A DNA stretch of 64,000 nucleotides from Streptomyces rishiriensis (GCF_003112535.1 NZ_BEWA01000012.1:620001-684000); one strand, 5' to 3'. Shown: positions 42,784 to 51,538, numbered from the stretch's first letter. Program-made: numbers and translations. The notes: generated by a model from the sequence alone, not told the origin.

Positions 42784-42855
42784 ATGCTCGCGCACACGAC
42801 GTTCGTCTTTACCTATGGCACCCGGCCCGCCGGCTGCCATGGTCGTGTTGCTTGA
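42784..42855 (+). CDS. attenuator leader peptide (Phe/Tyr rich)
   Basis: A 23-residue peptide, MLAHTTFVFTYGTRPAGC followed by HGRVA, with a Phe-Val-Phe-Thr-Tyr block at codons 7-11. The second Phe codon is TTT and the Tyr codon TAT, both rare in such GC-rich DNA. It lies between a promoter and a strong terminator ahead of chorismate mutase, and CGGCCCG just after the control codons (42823-42829) is complementary to CGGGCCG in the terminator's 5' arm (42885-42891). This is the classic arrangement for ribosome-mediated attenuation. Confidence 0.75.
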   Translation: MLAHTTFVFTYGTRPAGCHGRVA

Positions 42856-42876
42856 GCTGCTGACAAGCGACTTTCC

Positions 42877-42909
42877 AGGCGCCCCGGGCCGACAAGGCCC
42901 GGGGCGCCT
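42877..42909 (+). terminator. attenuator terminator hairpin
   Basis: Perfect 14-bp stem AGGCGCCCCGGGCC / GGCCCGGGGCGCCT around GACAA, followed by GTCGTTT, 21 nt after the leader stop and 58 nt before the chorismate mutase ATG. It can be displaced by pairing of 42823-42829 with its left arm. Confidence 0.85.
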
Positions 42910-42967
42910 GTCGTTTCTCCCGGGTCCTGTCGCTCCGGGGCGGCCCGAACCCGTACAAGGAGCCCCC

Positions 42968-43249
42968 ATGACCGCCATCGACGTGACCGGCGCCCGTACC
43001 TCCGAGGCCGCCGACGTGATCACCGGCGCCCGTGAGCGCATCGACGCGCTCGACGACCGGATCATCGGTCTGATCCAGGAACGGATGGCCGTCTCGGCCG
43101 TCATCCAGGAGGCGCGGATCACCTCCGGCGGCCGGCGGGTGAACCTCTCCCGCGAGCTGGAGGTCCTCGGCCACTACCGGGACGCGCTGGGACGGCCCGG
43201 CACGGCTCTGGCGATGACGCTCCTCGAACTGTGCCGGGGTCGCGTGTGA
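42968..43249 (+). CDS. chorismate mutase (AroQ type)
   Basis: 93 residues, all-helical AroQ fold: RERIDALDDRIIGLIQERMA with the conserved Arg of helix 1, then QEARITSGGRRVNLSRELEV. It rearranges chorismate to prephenate, the first step committed to Phe and Tyr. AAGGAG lies 5 nt before the ATG. The gene follows a Phe/Tyr leader-peptide attenuator and has no downstream gene in the same operon. Confidence 0.93.
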   Translation: MTAIDVTGARTSEAADVITGARERIDALDDRIIGLIQERMAVSAVIQEARITSGGRRVNLSRELEVLGHYRDALGRPGTALAMTLLELCRGRV

Positions 43250-43569
43250 CGTCGGGCGTCAGTTCGGCCGCCGTCTCACCCGTACGGCGCGTGACCGCGG
43301 CCCCGGCGGCGTCGTTGGTCCCCGTGTCCGCTCCAGCCAGGGGCGGGTCCGGAAGAACCACGCGTGGCTCGCTGGGGCGATGAGACGTACGGATCGTGAC
43401 GTGCGTCGTGGGACCTCGCTCCGAAAGTGACCGGACGGCAGGGGACAGCAGCCCGGTCACCAAGAGAACGGTCGGTCTCGGGGACGCCCGGGACCGACCG
43501 GCGGAAAATGCAAAAATGCACAAGGGCTGGGTCAAACGGTTGCGGGGGCCGCGCTCATCCAGCACGATG

Positions 43570-43755
43570 CGTAGAAAGCACCCGAACGACCTCAAGTCCC
43601 CCTTCGGGCGACAACCCCACGTGCGTCGCCCTCCTTCTTCGTTCCAGACCAGCGGCGCAACCCCCCGGCGCCGCTCCCAGGCACCGGCGCTGCCCTGACG
43701 CCGGTGCTGACGATAAAGAAGGGCCCTGCGGATCCGTCCCGCGGGGCCCTTCGTC
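43570..43755. ncRNA. candidate structured ncRNA with C-rich hairpin loops (6C-like)
   Basis: No coding signal, but four successive perfect stems: GGGCGAC/GTCGCCC (43606-43631, loop AACCCCACGTGC), AGCGGCG/CGCCGCT (43651-43675, loop with six C), GCACCGGCG/CGCCGGTGC (43681-43707) and AAGGGCCC/GGGCCCTT (43719-43751, terminator-like). Cytosine runs in loops recall the actinobacterial 6C RNA. The strand is not settled, because hairpins read the same on both; the C runs favour plus. Bases 43250-43570 and 43755-43929 hold no gene I can see. Confidence 0.45.
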
Positions 43756-43929
43756 ATGCCCGGGGGGGGCTTCTCGCACCGAGCCGGGAGCAGGTGTGAT
43801 GCGCGCCACATAAAGATCCTGTGAGTCAGCACAACCGTTCACAGCCGTCGCAGGTCACACCCAGCGAAAACAGGCCCACTCCCGACCCCCATTGCGGAAG
43901 GCCTCCACCCCAGATCCGCCGAGGTCTTC

Positions 43930-44976
43930 ATGAAGCTTCGCCGCACGATGGTCGCCCTGGCCGCGACCGCCGTCGTCGCCCCGTTGGCCCTGCTGTCCGC
44001 GCCCGCCGCCTTCGCGGAGGGCGACGAGACGTCCTCCGCGACCGCGTCCGCGACGCAGAGCGCCACGTCCAGCCCGTCGGAGTCGGACGGCCAGAGCGCC
44101 TCCGGTACGCCCACCGGCGCCGGCTCGGCCTCCTCCTCGACCGATTCGGGCGCCCTGCAGGCGTCCGGCACGCCGACCGGCAGCCCGACCGGCTCCCCGT
44201 CGTCGTCCGCGTCCGCCTCGGGGACGTCCACCGCGAGCCCGTCGGCGAGCGAGAGCGACGGCGCGTTCGACCCGTACACGGACTGCAAGTCCTTCGACCT
44301 GGACGAGAAGCTCACGGCTGAGATCAAGGGCCTGCCGAGCAAGATCGTCGCCGGTTCGGGCTGGCACGACTTCGAGTTCGTCGTCGACAACGACTCCGAC
44401 CAGGACCTGAAGAACGTGTACATCGACGCGTTCATGGAGTACGGCGACGAGACCGACACCCTGCTGTCCGAGGGTCTCGCCGTCATCCAGGTCAAGGAGG
44501 ACGGCAAGTGGACCAGCGGCTACCAGGACTCCTACGAGGACGAGCACGGCAAGCAGGTCGTCACGGGTTCCTTCGTGGGACTGCTGGACACCCTGGAGGC
44601 GAACTCCTCTGACTCCCTCGACCTGCGGGTGAAGGTCAAGGCGTCGGCGCCGGCGGGCGCGTCTTTCGCGCTGAGCGAGGCCATCTACGCCGGCAAGGGC
44701 TCCGCCTGCTACGGCAACGGTGACGGCTACGACGTCCAGATCGTCGCCGCCGGCGGCCACGCCGACGGCGCGGGCGACGCCAAGCCGAACGGCGACAAGC
44801 CCGCCGACGGCGGCGTCAAGGCCCAGGGCGGCGCCAAGCCGATCACCGGCAGCCTCGCGTCCACCGGTTCGGACTCGGCGCTGCCGATGATCGGGCTGGT
44901 CGGCGGCGTCGCCGTCGTCGCCGGTGCGGGAGCGGTGTTCGCCGCCCGTCGCCGCAAGGCCGGCGCGCACGCGTAA
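43930..44976 (+). CDS. cell-wall-anchored protein with LAxTG sorting signal
   Basis: 348 residues. Signal peptide with APAAFA cleavage near residue 30; a Ser/Thr/Gly-rich region (residues 32-110); a folded domain at about 115-275 (DCKSFDLDEKLTAEIKGLPS); and a C-terminal sorting signal: LASTG near residue 312, a hydrophobic helix (LPMIGLVGGVAVVAGAGAVF), and a basic tail RRRK. LAxTG is the motif used by class E sortases in Streptomyces, so the protein is probably linked to peptidoglycan. No sortase gene is in the window. A perfect terminator follows. Confidence 0.85.
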   Translation: MKLRRTMVALAATAVVAPLALLSAPAAFAEGDETSSATASATQSATSSPSESDGQSASGTPTGAGSASSSTDSGALQASGTPTGSPTGSPSSSASASGTSTASPSASESDGAFDPYTDCKSFDLDEKLTAEIKGLPSKIVAGSGWHDFEFVVDNDSDQDLKNVYIDAFMEYGDETDTLLSEGLAVIQVKEDGKWTSGYQDSYEDEHGKQVVTGSFVGLLDTLEANSSDSLDLRVKVKASAPAGASFALSEAIYAGKGSACYGNGDGYDVQIVAAGGHADGAGDAKPNGDKPADGGVKAQGGAKPITGSLASTGSDSALPMIGLVGGVAVVAGAGAVFAARRRKAGAHA

Positions 44977-44993
44977 CACGCCACGAGGACCAG

Positions 44994-45033
44994 CGAAGGG
45001 ACCTGCGCTCGGAGGGGGGCGCAGGTCCCTTCG
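44994..45033. terminator. bidirectional terminator, perfect 15-bp stem
   Basis: CGAAGGGACCTGCGC and GCGCAGGTCCCTTCG around a 10-nt loop, between the sortase substrate (+) and the GMC oxidoreductase (-). The bases after it (about 45045-45125) repeat CGACCTCGTACGACCGCGTG-like units. Confidence 0.85.
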
Positions 45034-45144
45034 CCGTGTCCGGACCTCGTACGACCTCGCGCGACCGCATGGGACGGCGTGCGACCGCATGCGACCTCGT
45101 ACGACCGCGTGCGACCTCGTCCGGTGCACGCGTTCGCACGCGGT

Positions 45145-46929
45145 CTACTGCTTGGGCGGAACCGCCGGCATCCCCAGGAACGGCAACCGCAGCGCGCCGA
45201 ACGCCTCCGCGGGCACCGCAGGGCTGACCGGCTCGACCGGCTTCAGCCGCTCGTACGCCGCCCCCTGCGCCGGACGCGGGTCCGTCTCGCCCTTGTTCGG
45301 CCAGTACGACATGGCCCGCTCGGCCTGGGCGGTGATGGTGAGCGACGGGTTCACCCCGAGGTTCGCCGAGACCGCTGCGCCGTCGACGACCGAGATGCCG
45401 GGGTGGCCGTAGAGGCGGTGGTAGGGGTCGATGACGCCGCTCTCGCGGGAGTCGCCGATCGGGCAGCCGCCGAGGAAGTGCGCGGTGAGCGGGGTGCCCA
45501 TCAGTTCGCCCACGTTGGAGCCCGCGAAGCCGTTGATGTCGGCGGCGATCACGGAGGCGGCCTGCGAAGCGGCCCTGATCTGCTTGGGGTTGGGAGCGCC
45601 GTGCCCCTGACGCGCGGTCAGCAGACCCTTGCCCACGCCCGCCGGCTTGAGGTACGTCGTCAGCGAGTTGTCCAGCGACTGCATCACCAGACCGATGATG
45701 GTGCGCTCCGACCAACGGCGGTTGGAGAGCGAGCGCAGCACGAGGAGCGGGTGGCGGGCGGCGTTCGCCAACCAGCCGGCGACCCTCGACGAGCCCTCCG
45801 CGTACGGCACCTGCAGGATCGACAGACTGCCCATGGAGTTGGAGCCCCGGCCGTAGCGCACCGGCTCGATGTGGGTGTTCTCGTCCGGATGGATGGACGA
45901 GGTGATGGCGACGCCGCGCGTGAAGTCGACCCTGGGGGCGCCGGTCGCCCTGCGGTAGCGGCGGTCGTCGGTCTGGGCGCCGACCAGGGCCTCGGAGTTG
46001 GTGCGGGTCAGATGGCCCAGCCGGTCCGACAGATAGGGGAGTTGGCCGCCTGCCTTCATCCGGTGCAGCAGGGTCTGCGTGCCGTAGGTGCCGGCCGCCA
46101 GGACGACCCGGCGCGCCTTGAAGACCCTGCCGTGCGCCCTGCCCTTGCGACGCGCGTCGGTGGGCAGGGTGGCGATCGCGAAGCCGCCCTGGGAGTCGTC
46201 CGTGACGGACATGACCGTCGTCAGGGGGTGGACGACCGCGCCCGCCTTCTCGGCGAGATGCAGGTAGTTCTCGTTGAGGGTGTTCTTGGCCCCGTGGCGG
46301 CAGCCGGTCATGCACTCACCGCACTCCACGCAGGCCCTGCGGGCCGGGCCCGCGCCCCCGAAGTAGGGGTCGGCGACCTGCTCCCCCGGCCGGGCCTTCG
46401 CCGTGCCGTCGGCGTCCTCGCCGTCGCCGAAGAACACCCCGACCGGCGCCAGGTGGAAGGTGTCGCCGACGCCCATCCGTTCCGCGGCCGCCTTCAGGTG
46501 CACGTCGGAGGGGGTCGTCGTGGGGTTGAGCCGTACGCCCAGCATGCGGCGCGCCTGGTCGTAGTACGGCGTCAGCTCCGCCTGCCAGTCGGTGATGTCA
46601 CGCCACTGGGGGTCGTCGAAGAAGGGCTTCGGCGGGACGTAGAGGGTGTTGGCGTAGTTGAGGGAGCCGCCGCCCACGCCCGCGCCGGCCAGGACCATGA
46701 CGTTGCCCAGCAGATGGATGCGCTGGATGCCGTACATGCCGAGGGCGGGGGCCCAGAGGTAGTTCTTCAGGTCCCAGGAGTTCCTGGGGAGCGACTCCCG
46801 GGTGAAGCGGCGGCCCGCCTCCAGGACGCCCACGCTGTAGCCCTTCTCCGTCAGGCGCAGGGCGGTCACGGAACCGCCGAAGCCGGATCCGACGACGATG
46901 ACGTCGTAGTCGTAGGCGTCCTGGGACAC
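45145..46929 (-). CDS. GMC-family FAD oxidoreductase (cholesterol-oxidase-like)
   Basis: 594 residues from a GTG with GAGGAGA upstream. The FAD-binding motif VIVVGSGFGGSVTALRL is N-terminal, and a Cys-rich segment (CVECGECMTGCRHGAKN) near residue 200 resembles a ferredoxin-type cluster. The C-terminal GMC motif reads FLGGCPIGDSRESG, then GISVVDGAAVSANLGVNPSL. It oxidises an alcohol or sterol-like substrate, which cannot be named. The aldehyde dehydrogenase immediately upstream on the same strand (29 bp) suggests a paired alcohol-to-acid route. Confidence 0.88.
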   Translation of the reverse strand: MSQDAYDYDVIVVGSGFGGSVTALRLTEKGYSVGVLEAGRRFTRESLPRNSWDLKNYLWAPALGMYGIQRIHLLGNVMVLAGAGVGGGSLNYANTLYVPPKPFFDDPQWRDITDWQAELTPYYDQARRMLGVRLNPTTTPSDVHLKAAAERMGVGDTFHLAPVGVFFGDGEDADGTAKARPGEQVADPYFGGAGPARRACVECGECMTGCRHGAKNTLNENYLHLAEKAGAVVHPLTTVMSVTDDSQGGFAIATLPTDARRKGRAHGRVFKARRVVLAAGTYGTQTLLHRMKAGGQLPYLSDRLGHLTRTNSEALVGAQTDDRRYRRATGAPRVDFTRGVAITSSIHPDENTHIEPVRYGRGSNSMGSLSILQVPYAEGSSRVAGWLANAARHPLLVLRSLSNRRWSERTIIGLVMQSLDNSLTTYLKPAGVGKGLLTARQGHGAPNPKQIRAASQAASVIAADINGFAGSNVGELMGTPLTAHFLGGCPIGDSRESGVIDPYHRLYGHPGISVVDGAAVSANLGVNPSLTITAQAERAMSYWPNKGETDPRPAQGAAYERLKPVEPVSPAVPAEAFGALRLPFLGMPAVPPKQ

Positions 46930-46958
46930 GTGCTCTCCTCGTCGGGAACGGGTGGGGT

Positions 46959-48584
46959 TCAGCGCAGCCGGAGCGTCTTCATCACCTTCAGGCTGGTGCT
47001 CATGAACCGGGCGTACTTCTCGTCGTCCATGCCGAGGGCCGGCGCCATCGGCAGCAGGCGCTGCTCGGCCACCGTCTGGGCCTCGGTGTACTTGAGGATG
47101 CCCTCGGAGCCGTGACGGCGGCCGAGCCCGGAGTCCTTCATGCCGCCCATCGGGGACTGGACGCTGCCGTAGGCCGAGGCGTAGCCCTCGTTGACGTTGA
47201 CCGTGCCGGCGCGCACCCGGGAGGCGACCTCCCGGCCGCGGCGGCCGTCCTTCGTCCACACCGACGAGTTCAGGCCGTACGGCGTGGAGTTGGCCAGCTC
47301 GATCGCCTCGTCGTCGGTCGTGAAGCGGTAGATCGAGACGACCGGGCCGAAGGTCTCCTCGGTGCAGACGGCCATGGGCTCGGTGACGCCGTCGAGGATG
47401 GTCGGCTCGAAGAAGAACGGGCCGACGTCCGGGCGGGCGACGCCGCCGGCGACGACCTTCGCGCCCTTCGCGACGGCCTCCTCGACGTGCCGGGTCACCG
47501 TCTCCAGCTGGCGTTCGCCGACCAGGGAGCCCATGTCGGCGCCGTAGGCCAGGGAGGTGCCGAGGCGCATGGCCCGGGTGCGGGCGGCGAAGCGCTCCAC
47601 GAAGGCGTCCGCGATCGACTCGTGGACGTACAACCGCTCGATGGAGATGCAGAGTTGGCCGGCCGATGAAAAGCAGGCGCGAACGGCGCCGGCCGCGGCC
47701 TTCTCCACGTCGGCGTCCTCCAGGACCAGCATGGCGTTCTTGCCGCCGAGTTCGAGGGAGACGCCGACGAGCCGGGCGGCGGCGCCCTGGGCGACCTCGC
47801 GGCCGGTGCGGGTGGAGCCGGTGAAGGAGACGTAGTCGGCGTGCCGGACGACCTCGGGGCCGACGACGGGACCCTCGCCCAGGACGACCTGGAAGACGTC
47901 GGCGGGCAGACCGGCCTCGATGAGCAGGTCACGGGCCCACAGGGCGGTCAGGCAGGTCTCCGTGTCGGGCTTCATCACGACGGCGTTGCCCGCGACGAAC
48001 GCCGGCAGCGCGTCGCCCACCGACAGCTCCAGCGGGTAGTTCCACGGGGCGATCTGGCCCACGACCCCGCGCGGGTGGCGCAGCTCGGTGACCTTCGTGA
48101 GGGTCGGCATGGCGCCGGCGTGCCGCTTGGGGCGCAGATACGCGGGGGCCTTGCGGCCGTAGTGGCGGGCGGCCACGGCGACGGCCTGCACCTCCTCGTG
48201 GGCGTGCAGGCGCGCCTTGCCCGTCTCCAGCTGGATGAGGTCGAGCACCTCGGCCTGGCGCTCCAGCACCAGGTCGTGGAAGCGGAGCAGGACGGCGGCG
48301 CGTTCCCGGACCGGCGTCTTCGCCCACACCGCCTGGGCGGCGCGGGCCGCCTCGTAGGCCTTGAGGACGTCCTCCGGGGTGGACTCGGGCAGGTCGGCGA
48401 GCTTCTCGCCGGTGAACGGCGTGTGGTTGGCCGTCCGGCCGGAGCCGGTCACGCCCTTGGTGAGCTGGGCGACCAGCTCCGGGGTCACCACGTCGGCGGC
48501 CGTGCGGACGCCGGTGGGGGTGGGGGCGAGGGGATTCGTGCCGGTCTTTGCCGGTGCCTTTTCCGGGGCCTGCGAGTCCGTCAT
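46959..48584 (-). CDS. aldehyde dehydrogenase, succinate-semialdehyde type
   Basis: 541 residues, NAD(P)-dependent ALDH. The cofactor fold is at VGQIAPWNYPLELSVGDALP, the general-base Glu lies in VSLELGGKNAMLVLEDAD near residue 290, and the nucleophile Cys in FSSAGQLCISIERLYV near residue 320. The sequence pattern fits succinate-semialdehyde dehydrogenases. It is directly upstream of the GMC gene in one operon. Confidence 0.9.
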   Translation of the reverse strand: MTDSQAPEKAPAKTGTNPLAPTPTGVRTAADVVTPELVAQLTKGVTGSGRTANHTPFTGEKLADLPESTPEDVLKAYEAARAAQAVWAKTPVRERAAVLLRFHDLVLERQAEVLDLIQLETGKARLHAHEEVQAVAVAARHYGRKAPAYLRPKRHAGAMPTLTKVTELRHPRGVVGQIAPWNYPLELSVGDALPAFVAGNAVVMKPDTETCLTALWARDLLIEAGLPADVFQVVLGEGPVVGPEVVRHADYVSFTGSTRTGREVAQGAAARLVGVSLELGGKNAMLVLEDADVEKAAAGAVRACFSSAGQLCISIERLYVHESIADAFVERFAARTRAMRLGTSLAYGADMGSLVGERQLETVTRHVEEAVAKGAKVVAGGVARPDVGPFFFEPTILDGVTEPMAVCTEETFGPVVSIYRFTTDDEAIELANSTPYGLNSSVWTKDGRRGREVASRVRAGTVNVNEGYASAYGSVQSPMGGMKDSGLGRRHGSEGILKYTEAQTVAEQRLLPMAPALGMDDEKYARFMSTSLKVMKTLRLR

Positions 48585-48770
48585 GAGGCGCAGGGTATGA
48601 CGTGCGGGGGACTTTGGGTACCCGCCGGTAATAGGGATTCACCGGCCGCACACACGACGCCAGCGTTCACTGGCAACAAACCTGCTGATCAGGGCGTTGG
48701 GTCCGGCGCTCACCGCCCGGTTTCCGCCGCCGGCGATCTTCGGGCGGCCGGGCGGGACGGTCCCCGGCGG

Positions 48771-49745
48771 TTACCGGGAGTCCACCGGGCAGGGCGGCGC
48801 CGCCCTGCGGTCCAGGCCGGCGCGGGCAGTGTCCCGGCCGGCGGCGCGGCCCTCGTCCAGGGCGGCACGGGCCGCTTCCAGGGCGGTCGCGGTGTCCTGC
48901 GGGGTCGGCCGGCGTTCCGGGTCGCGGTGCAGGAGGCCCTGGAGGAGGGGGGCGAGCGGGCCGGCGCGGGCCGGCTCGGGCGGGTCCGCGGCGAAGACCG
49001 CGGCGGGCGTGGACCGCGGGGCCGTCCCGTGGAACGGGGACCGGCCCTCGACGGCCGCGTACAGCAGGACGCCGAGGGACCACAGGTCGGAGGCGGGGCC
49101 CGCACCGCGTCCGGACATCCGCTCAGGAGCGATGAAGTCCGGGGCTCCGACGCCGTCGCCGGTCGCGGTCCTGGCCTCCTCACCCAGGACGTGCGCGATG
49201 CCGAAGTCGGTGACGACGACACGGCCGTGGGCGCCCCGCCCGGGCGGAGCCGGGAGCGGGGGGTGCCCGAGCAGCACGTTGGTCGGCTTCAGGTCCCCGT
49301 GGACGATGCCGACGACGTGCGCGGCGCGCAGCGCGCCCAGGACGGCGAGGCCGACCCGGGCCGCCTCGGCGGGGTCGAGCGGGCCGCGCCGCAGCGTCTC
49401 GCGCAGGGACTCGCCGTGGATGAACTCCATGACGATCCAGGGGAGCCCGCCCTCGACGTCCGCCCCCTCCGCCATCACCACGTCGTGGATGGTGACGGCA
49501 CAGGGGTGGTCGACACGGGCGGCGGCACGGGCCTCCCGCTGGAGGCGGTGGGCCGCACGGCGGTAGGGCTCTTCCTCCGGCCGTCCCGGCAACCAGGGCT
49601 TTTTGACGGCGACTTCACGTCCCGTCAGCTCGTCCCGGCCCCGCCACACGGTGCCGGAAGCGCCGGATCCGATGCGATCGAGCAGCCGGTAGCGGCCGTC
49701 CGGTATCCGGCCTTCGGCGTCTCCGGGGTCCCCGTCGTTGCTCAT
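48771..49745 (-). CDS. soluble non-RD Ser/Thr protein kinase
   Basis: 324 residues from the ATG at 49745, without a transmembrane segment. The Gly-rich loop is IGSGASGTVW, the lysine is in REVAVKKPW, the catalytic loop is VHGDLKPTNVLL (HGD in place of HRD), and the Mg motif is VVTDFGIAH. Sub-domain VIII reads FIAPERMSG. The missing Arg of HRD makes it a non-RD kinase, usually less dependent on activation-loop phosphorylation. It is the most downstream of the six-gene kinase array and lacks the sensor domain of its neighbours. Confidence 0.85.
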   Translation of the reverse strand: MSNDGDPGDAEGRIPDGRYRLLDRIGSGASGTVWRGRDELTGREVAVKKPWLPGRPEEEPYRRAAHRLQREARAAARVDHPCAVTIHDVVMAEGADVEGGLPWIVMEFIHGESLRETLRRGPLDPAEAARVGLAVLGALRAAHVVGIVHGDLKPTNVLLGHPPLPAPPGRGAHGRVVVTDFGIAHVLGEEARTATGDGVGAPDFIAPERMSGRGAGPASDLWSLGVLLYAAVEGRSPFHGTAPRSTPAAVFAADPPEPARAGPLAPLLQGLLHRDPERRPTPQDTATALEAARAALDEGRAAGRDTARAGLDRRAAPPCPVDSR

Positions 49746-49816
49746 GCCTCCATGACTACCACGATCGCCGGTCAACTCCCGTCGAAGCGACGGCGGTTCG
49801 AGGTCGGTTCCGCGGC

Positions 49817-49860
49817 GGATCCACGGCGGATCCACGGCGGATCCACGGCGGATCCACGGC
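49817..49860. repeat. four-copy 11-bp tandem repeat
   Basis: GGATCCACGGC repeated four times in a row between the 49745 and 49884 kinase genes. Confidence 0.9.
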
Positions 49861-49883
49861 AGGTCAGTCCACGGCGGGTCGGG

Positions 49884-51488
49884 CTAGAGTCGGTCGATCT
49901 CCAGGTTGTCGATCGCCGTGCGGGCCACCTCGCGGCCGCGCGAGGTGAAGTCGCCCTTGCCGGGGTAGCCGACCATGAGCTTGTACATGTCGCCACCGCT
50001 GGACTTGTAGTACAGGATCCTCAGCTCGCGCGGGGCCGGGTGCTGGCTGTCGTCGGTGGTGTACACGACCGTGTTCCCGGCGGCCTTGCGGCCGTGGAAG
50101 GTCGCGTCGCCGTCCGTGCTGGTCCGCGGCCCCTTCGGCATGTTGACCAGGTAGTCGCCGGACACCTTGAAGTCGCCGTCGTCGGCGTACATCTCGGCCG
50201 CCGCGGAGTCCTTGATCGCGTGGCCTTTGTCCTCCGCCCTGCGCTCGACCTGCAGGACGACCGAGATCGCGCCGCTCGGGTCGGTCCAGCTCACCCAGTG
50301 CTCGTCCGCCGGGGCCTCCTTGGCGGGTTCGCCGCGCACGTAGCTGCCGGGCACCGCGAGCGTCGCGGTGACCTCCTTCTCGTGCTTCGTCTTCCACCCG
50401 TCCGGCAGCGGCCCGGCGAACGGGTCGGCGACCACCAGGTACGCCGCCGCCGCCCCGGCCACGACGGCGGCCCCCAGCCCGGTCCACCACCCCGTGCGGC
50501 CGAACCGGCGCCGGGCAGGGGGGCTCCCGGCGTGCGCGACGGCCTGGGCGGGCTGCGGTGCGGGCGGGTTCGCGGCTGCCTCCAGCAGGGCCCGCACCCG
50601 GGCGGCCGCCGGACGGCGCGCCGGGTCCTTCTCCAGCAGCCCGTCGACGGCCTCGGCCAGCGGCCCCTGCGCGGCGGCGGGCGGCGCGGGGACCGCGTGC
50701 AGGACCGACTGGAGGGTGGCCGGGGTGTTGCTGCGGCGGAACGGCGAGACGCCCTCGGTCGCCGCGTACAGCACCACGCCCAGGGACCACAGGTCGGCGG
50801 CCGGGCCCGGACGCTGCCCCAGCACCCGCTCGGGGGCGATGTACTCGGGCGAGCCGACGATGCCGCCGGTGTCGGTCAGCCGGGTGTCGCCCTCGATCTG
50901 GGCGATGCCGAAGTCGGTGAGGACGATCCGGTCGTGGCGGCCGAGGAGGATGTTGTCCGGCTTGACGTCCCGGTGCAGGACGCCCGCCGCGTGCGCGGCC
51001 TCCAGCGCGCCGAGCACCTCCAGGCCGACGCGGGCCGCCTCGCGCGCGCTGAGCGTGCCCTCCTGGAGGACGTCGCCCAGCGAGCGCCCGCGCACCAGCT
51101 CCATCACGATCCACGGCCGTCCGTCCACGACCGCGACGTCGTGCACGCCGACCACGGCCGGATGGTCCAGCCGGGCCGCGGCCCGCGCCTCGCGACGCAT
51201 CCGCTCGAACGCGTTGGCGCGTTCGCGTTCCGGAAGATGGTCGGGAACGCGAGGTTCCTTGACGGCGACCTCGCGGTCCACCGTCTCGTCCTTGGCGCGC
51301 CACACCGTGCCCATGCCGCCGTGCCCGAGCTTCGCCAGCAGCCGGTAGCGCCCGGCGACGAGCCGTCCGACCCCCGGCTCCGGCTCCGGCTCGGCCTGCG
51401 CGGGCACGGCCGCCTGTGGGTTCGGCGGTTGCAGCACAAAACTCGTCGTCTCATCGGACTCGCGGCCGACGCCCCCGTTGTGGCTCAT
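49884..51488 (-). CDS. membrane Ser/Thr protein kinase
   Basis: 534 residues. Kinase domain (residues 47-300): LGHGGMGTVW, REVAVKEPR, VLHRDVKPDNILL, LTDFGIAQIEG, EYIAPERV, all intact. A linker and one transmembrane helix (WWTGLGAAVVAGAAAAYLVV, about 340-360) precede an extracellular sensor of about 170 residues with no PASTA repeats (WKTKHEKEVTATLAVPG ...). One of the Hanks-type array that in S. coelicolor (SCO4775-4779, from memory) is linked to spore-wall synthesis. Confidence 0.93.
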   Translation of the reverse strand: MSHNGGVGRESDETTSFVLQPPNPQAAVPAQAEPEPEPGVGRLVAGRYRLLAKLGHGGMGTVWRAKDETVDREVAVKEPRVPDHLPERERANAFERMRREARAAARLDHPAVVGVHDVAVVDGRPWIVMELVRGRSLGDVLQEGTLSAREAARVGLEVLGALEAAHAAGVLHRDVKPDNILLGRHDRIVLTDFGIAQIEGDTRLTDTGGIVGSPEYIAPERVLGQRPGPAADLWSLGVVLYAATEGVSPFRRSNTPATLQSVLHAVPAPPAAAQGPLAEAVDGLLEKDPARRPAAARVRALLEAAANPPAPQPAQAVAHAGSPPARRRFGRTGWWTGLGAAVVAGAAAAYLVVADPFAGPLPDGWKTKHEKEVTATLAVPGSYVRGEPAKEAPADEHWVSWTDPSGAISVVLQVERRAEDKGHAIKDSAAAEMYADDGDFKVSGDYLVNMPKGPRTSTDGDATFHGRKAAGNTVVYTTDDSQHPAPRELRILYYKSSGGDMYKLMVGYPGKGDFTSRGREVARTAIDNLEIDRL

Positions 51489-51538
51489 GGTCCATCCATA
51501 TCGCGCCAGGCAGGCCGGTATCCACCGGTGAAGGGCAA

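Noticed and set aside
43250..43570. Extension of the RNA candidate or a small gene in this stretch
   Set aside because: No clear promoter, ribosome site or stem structure was visible.
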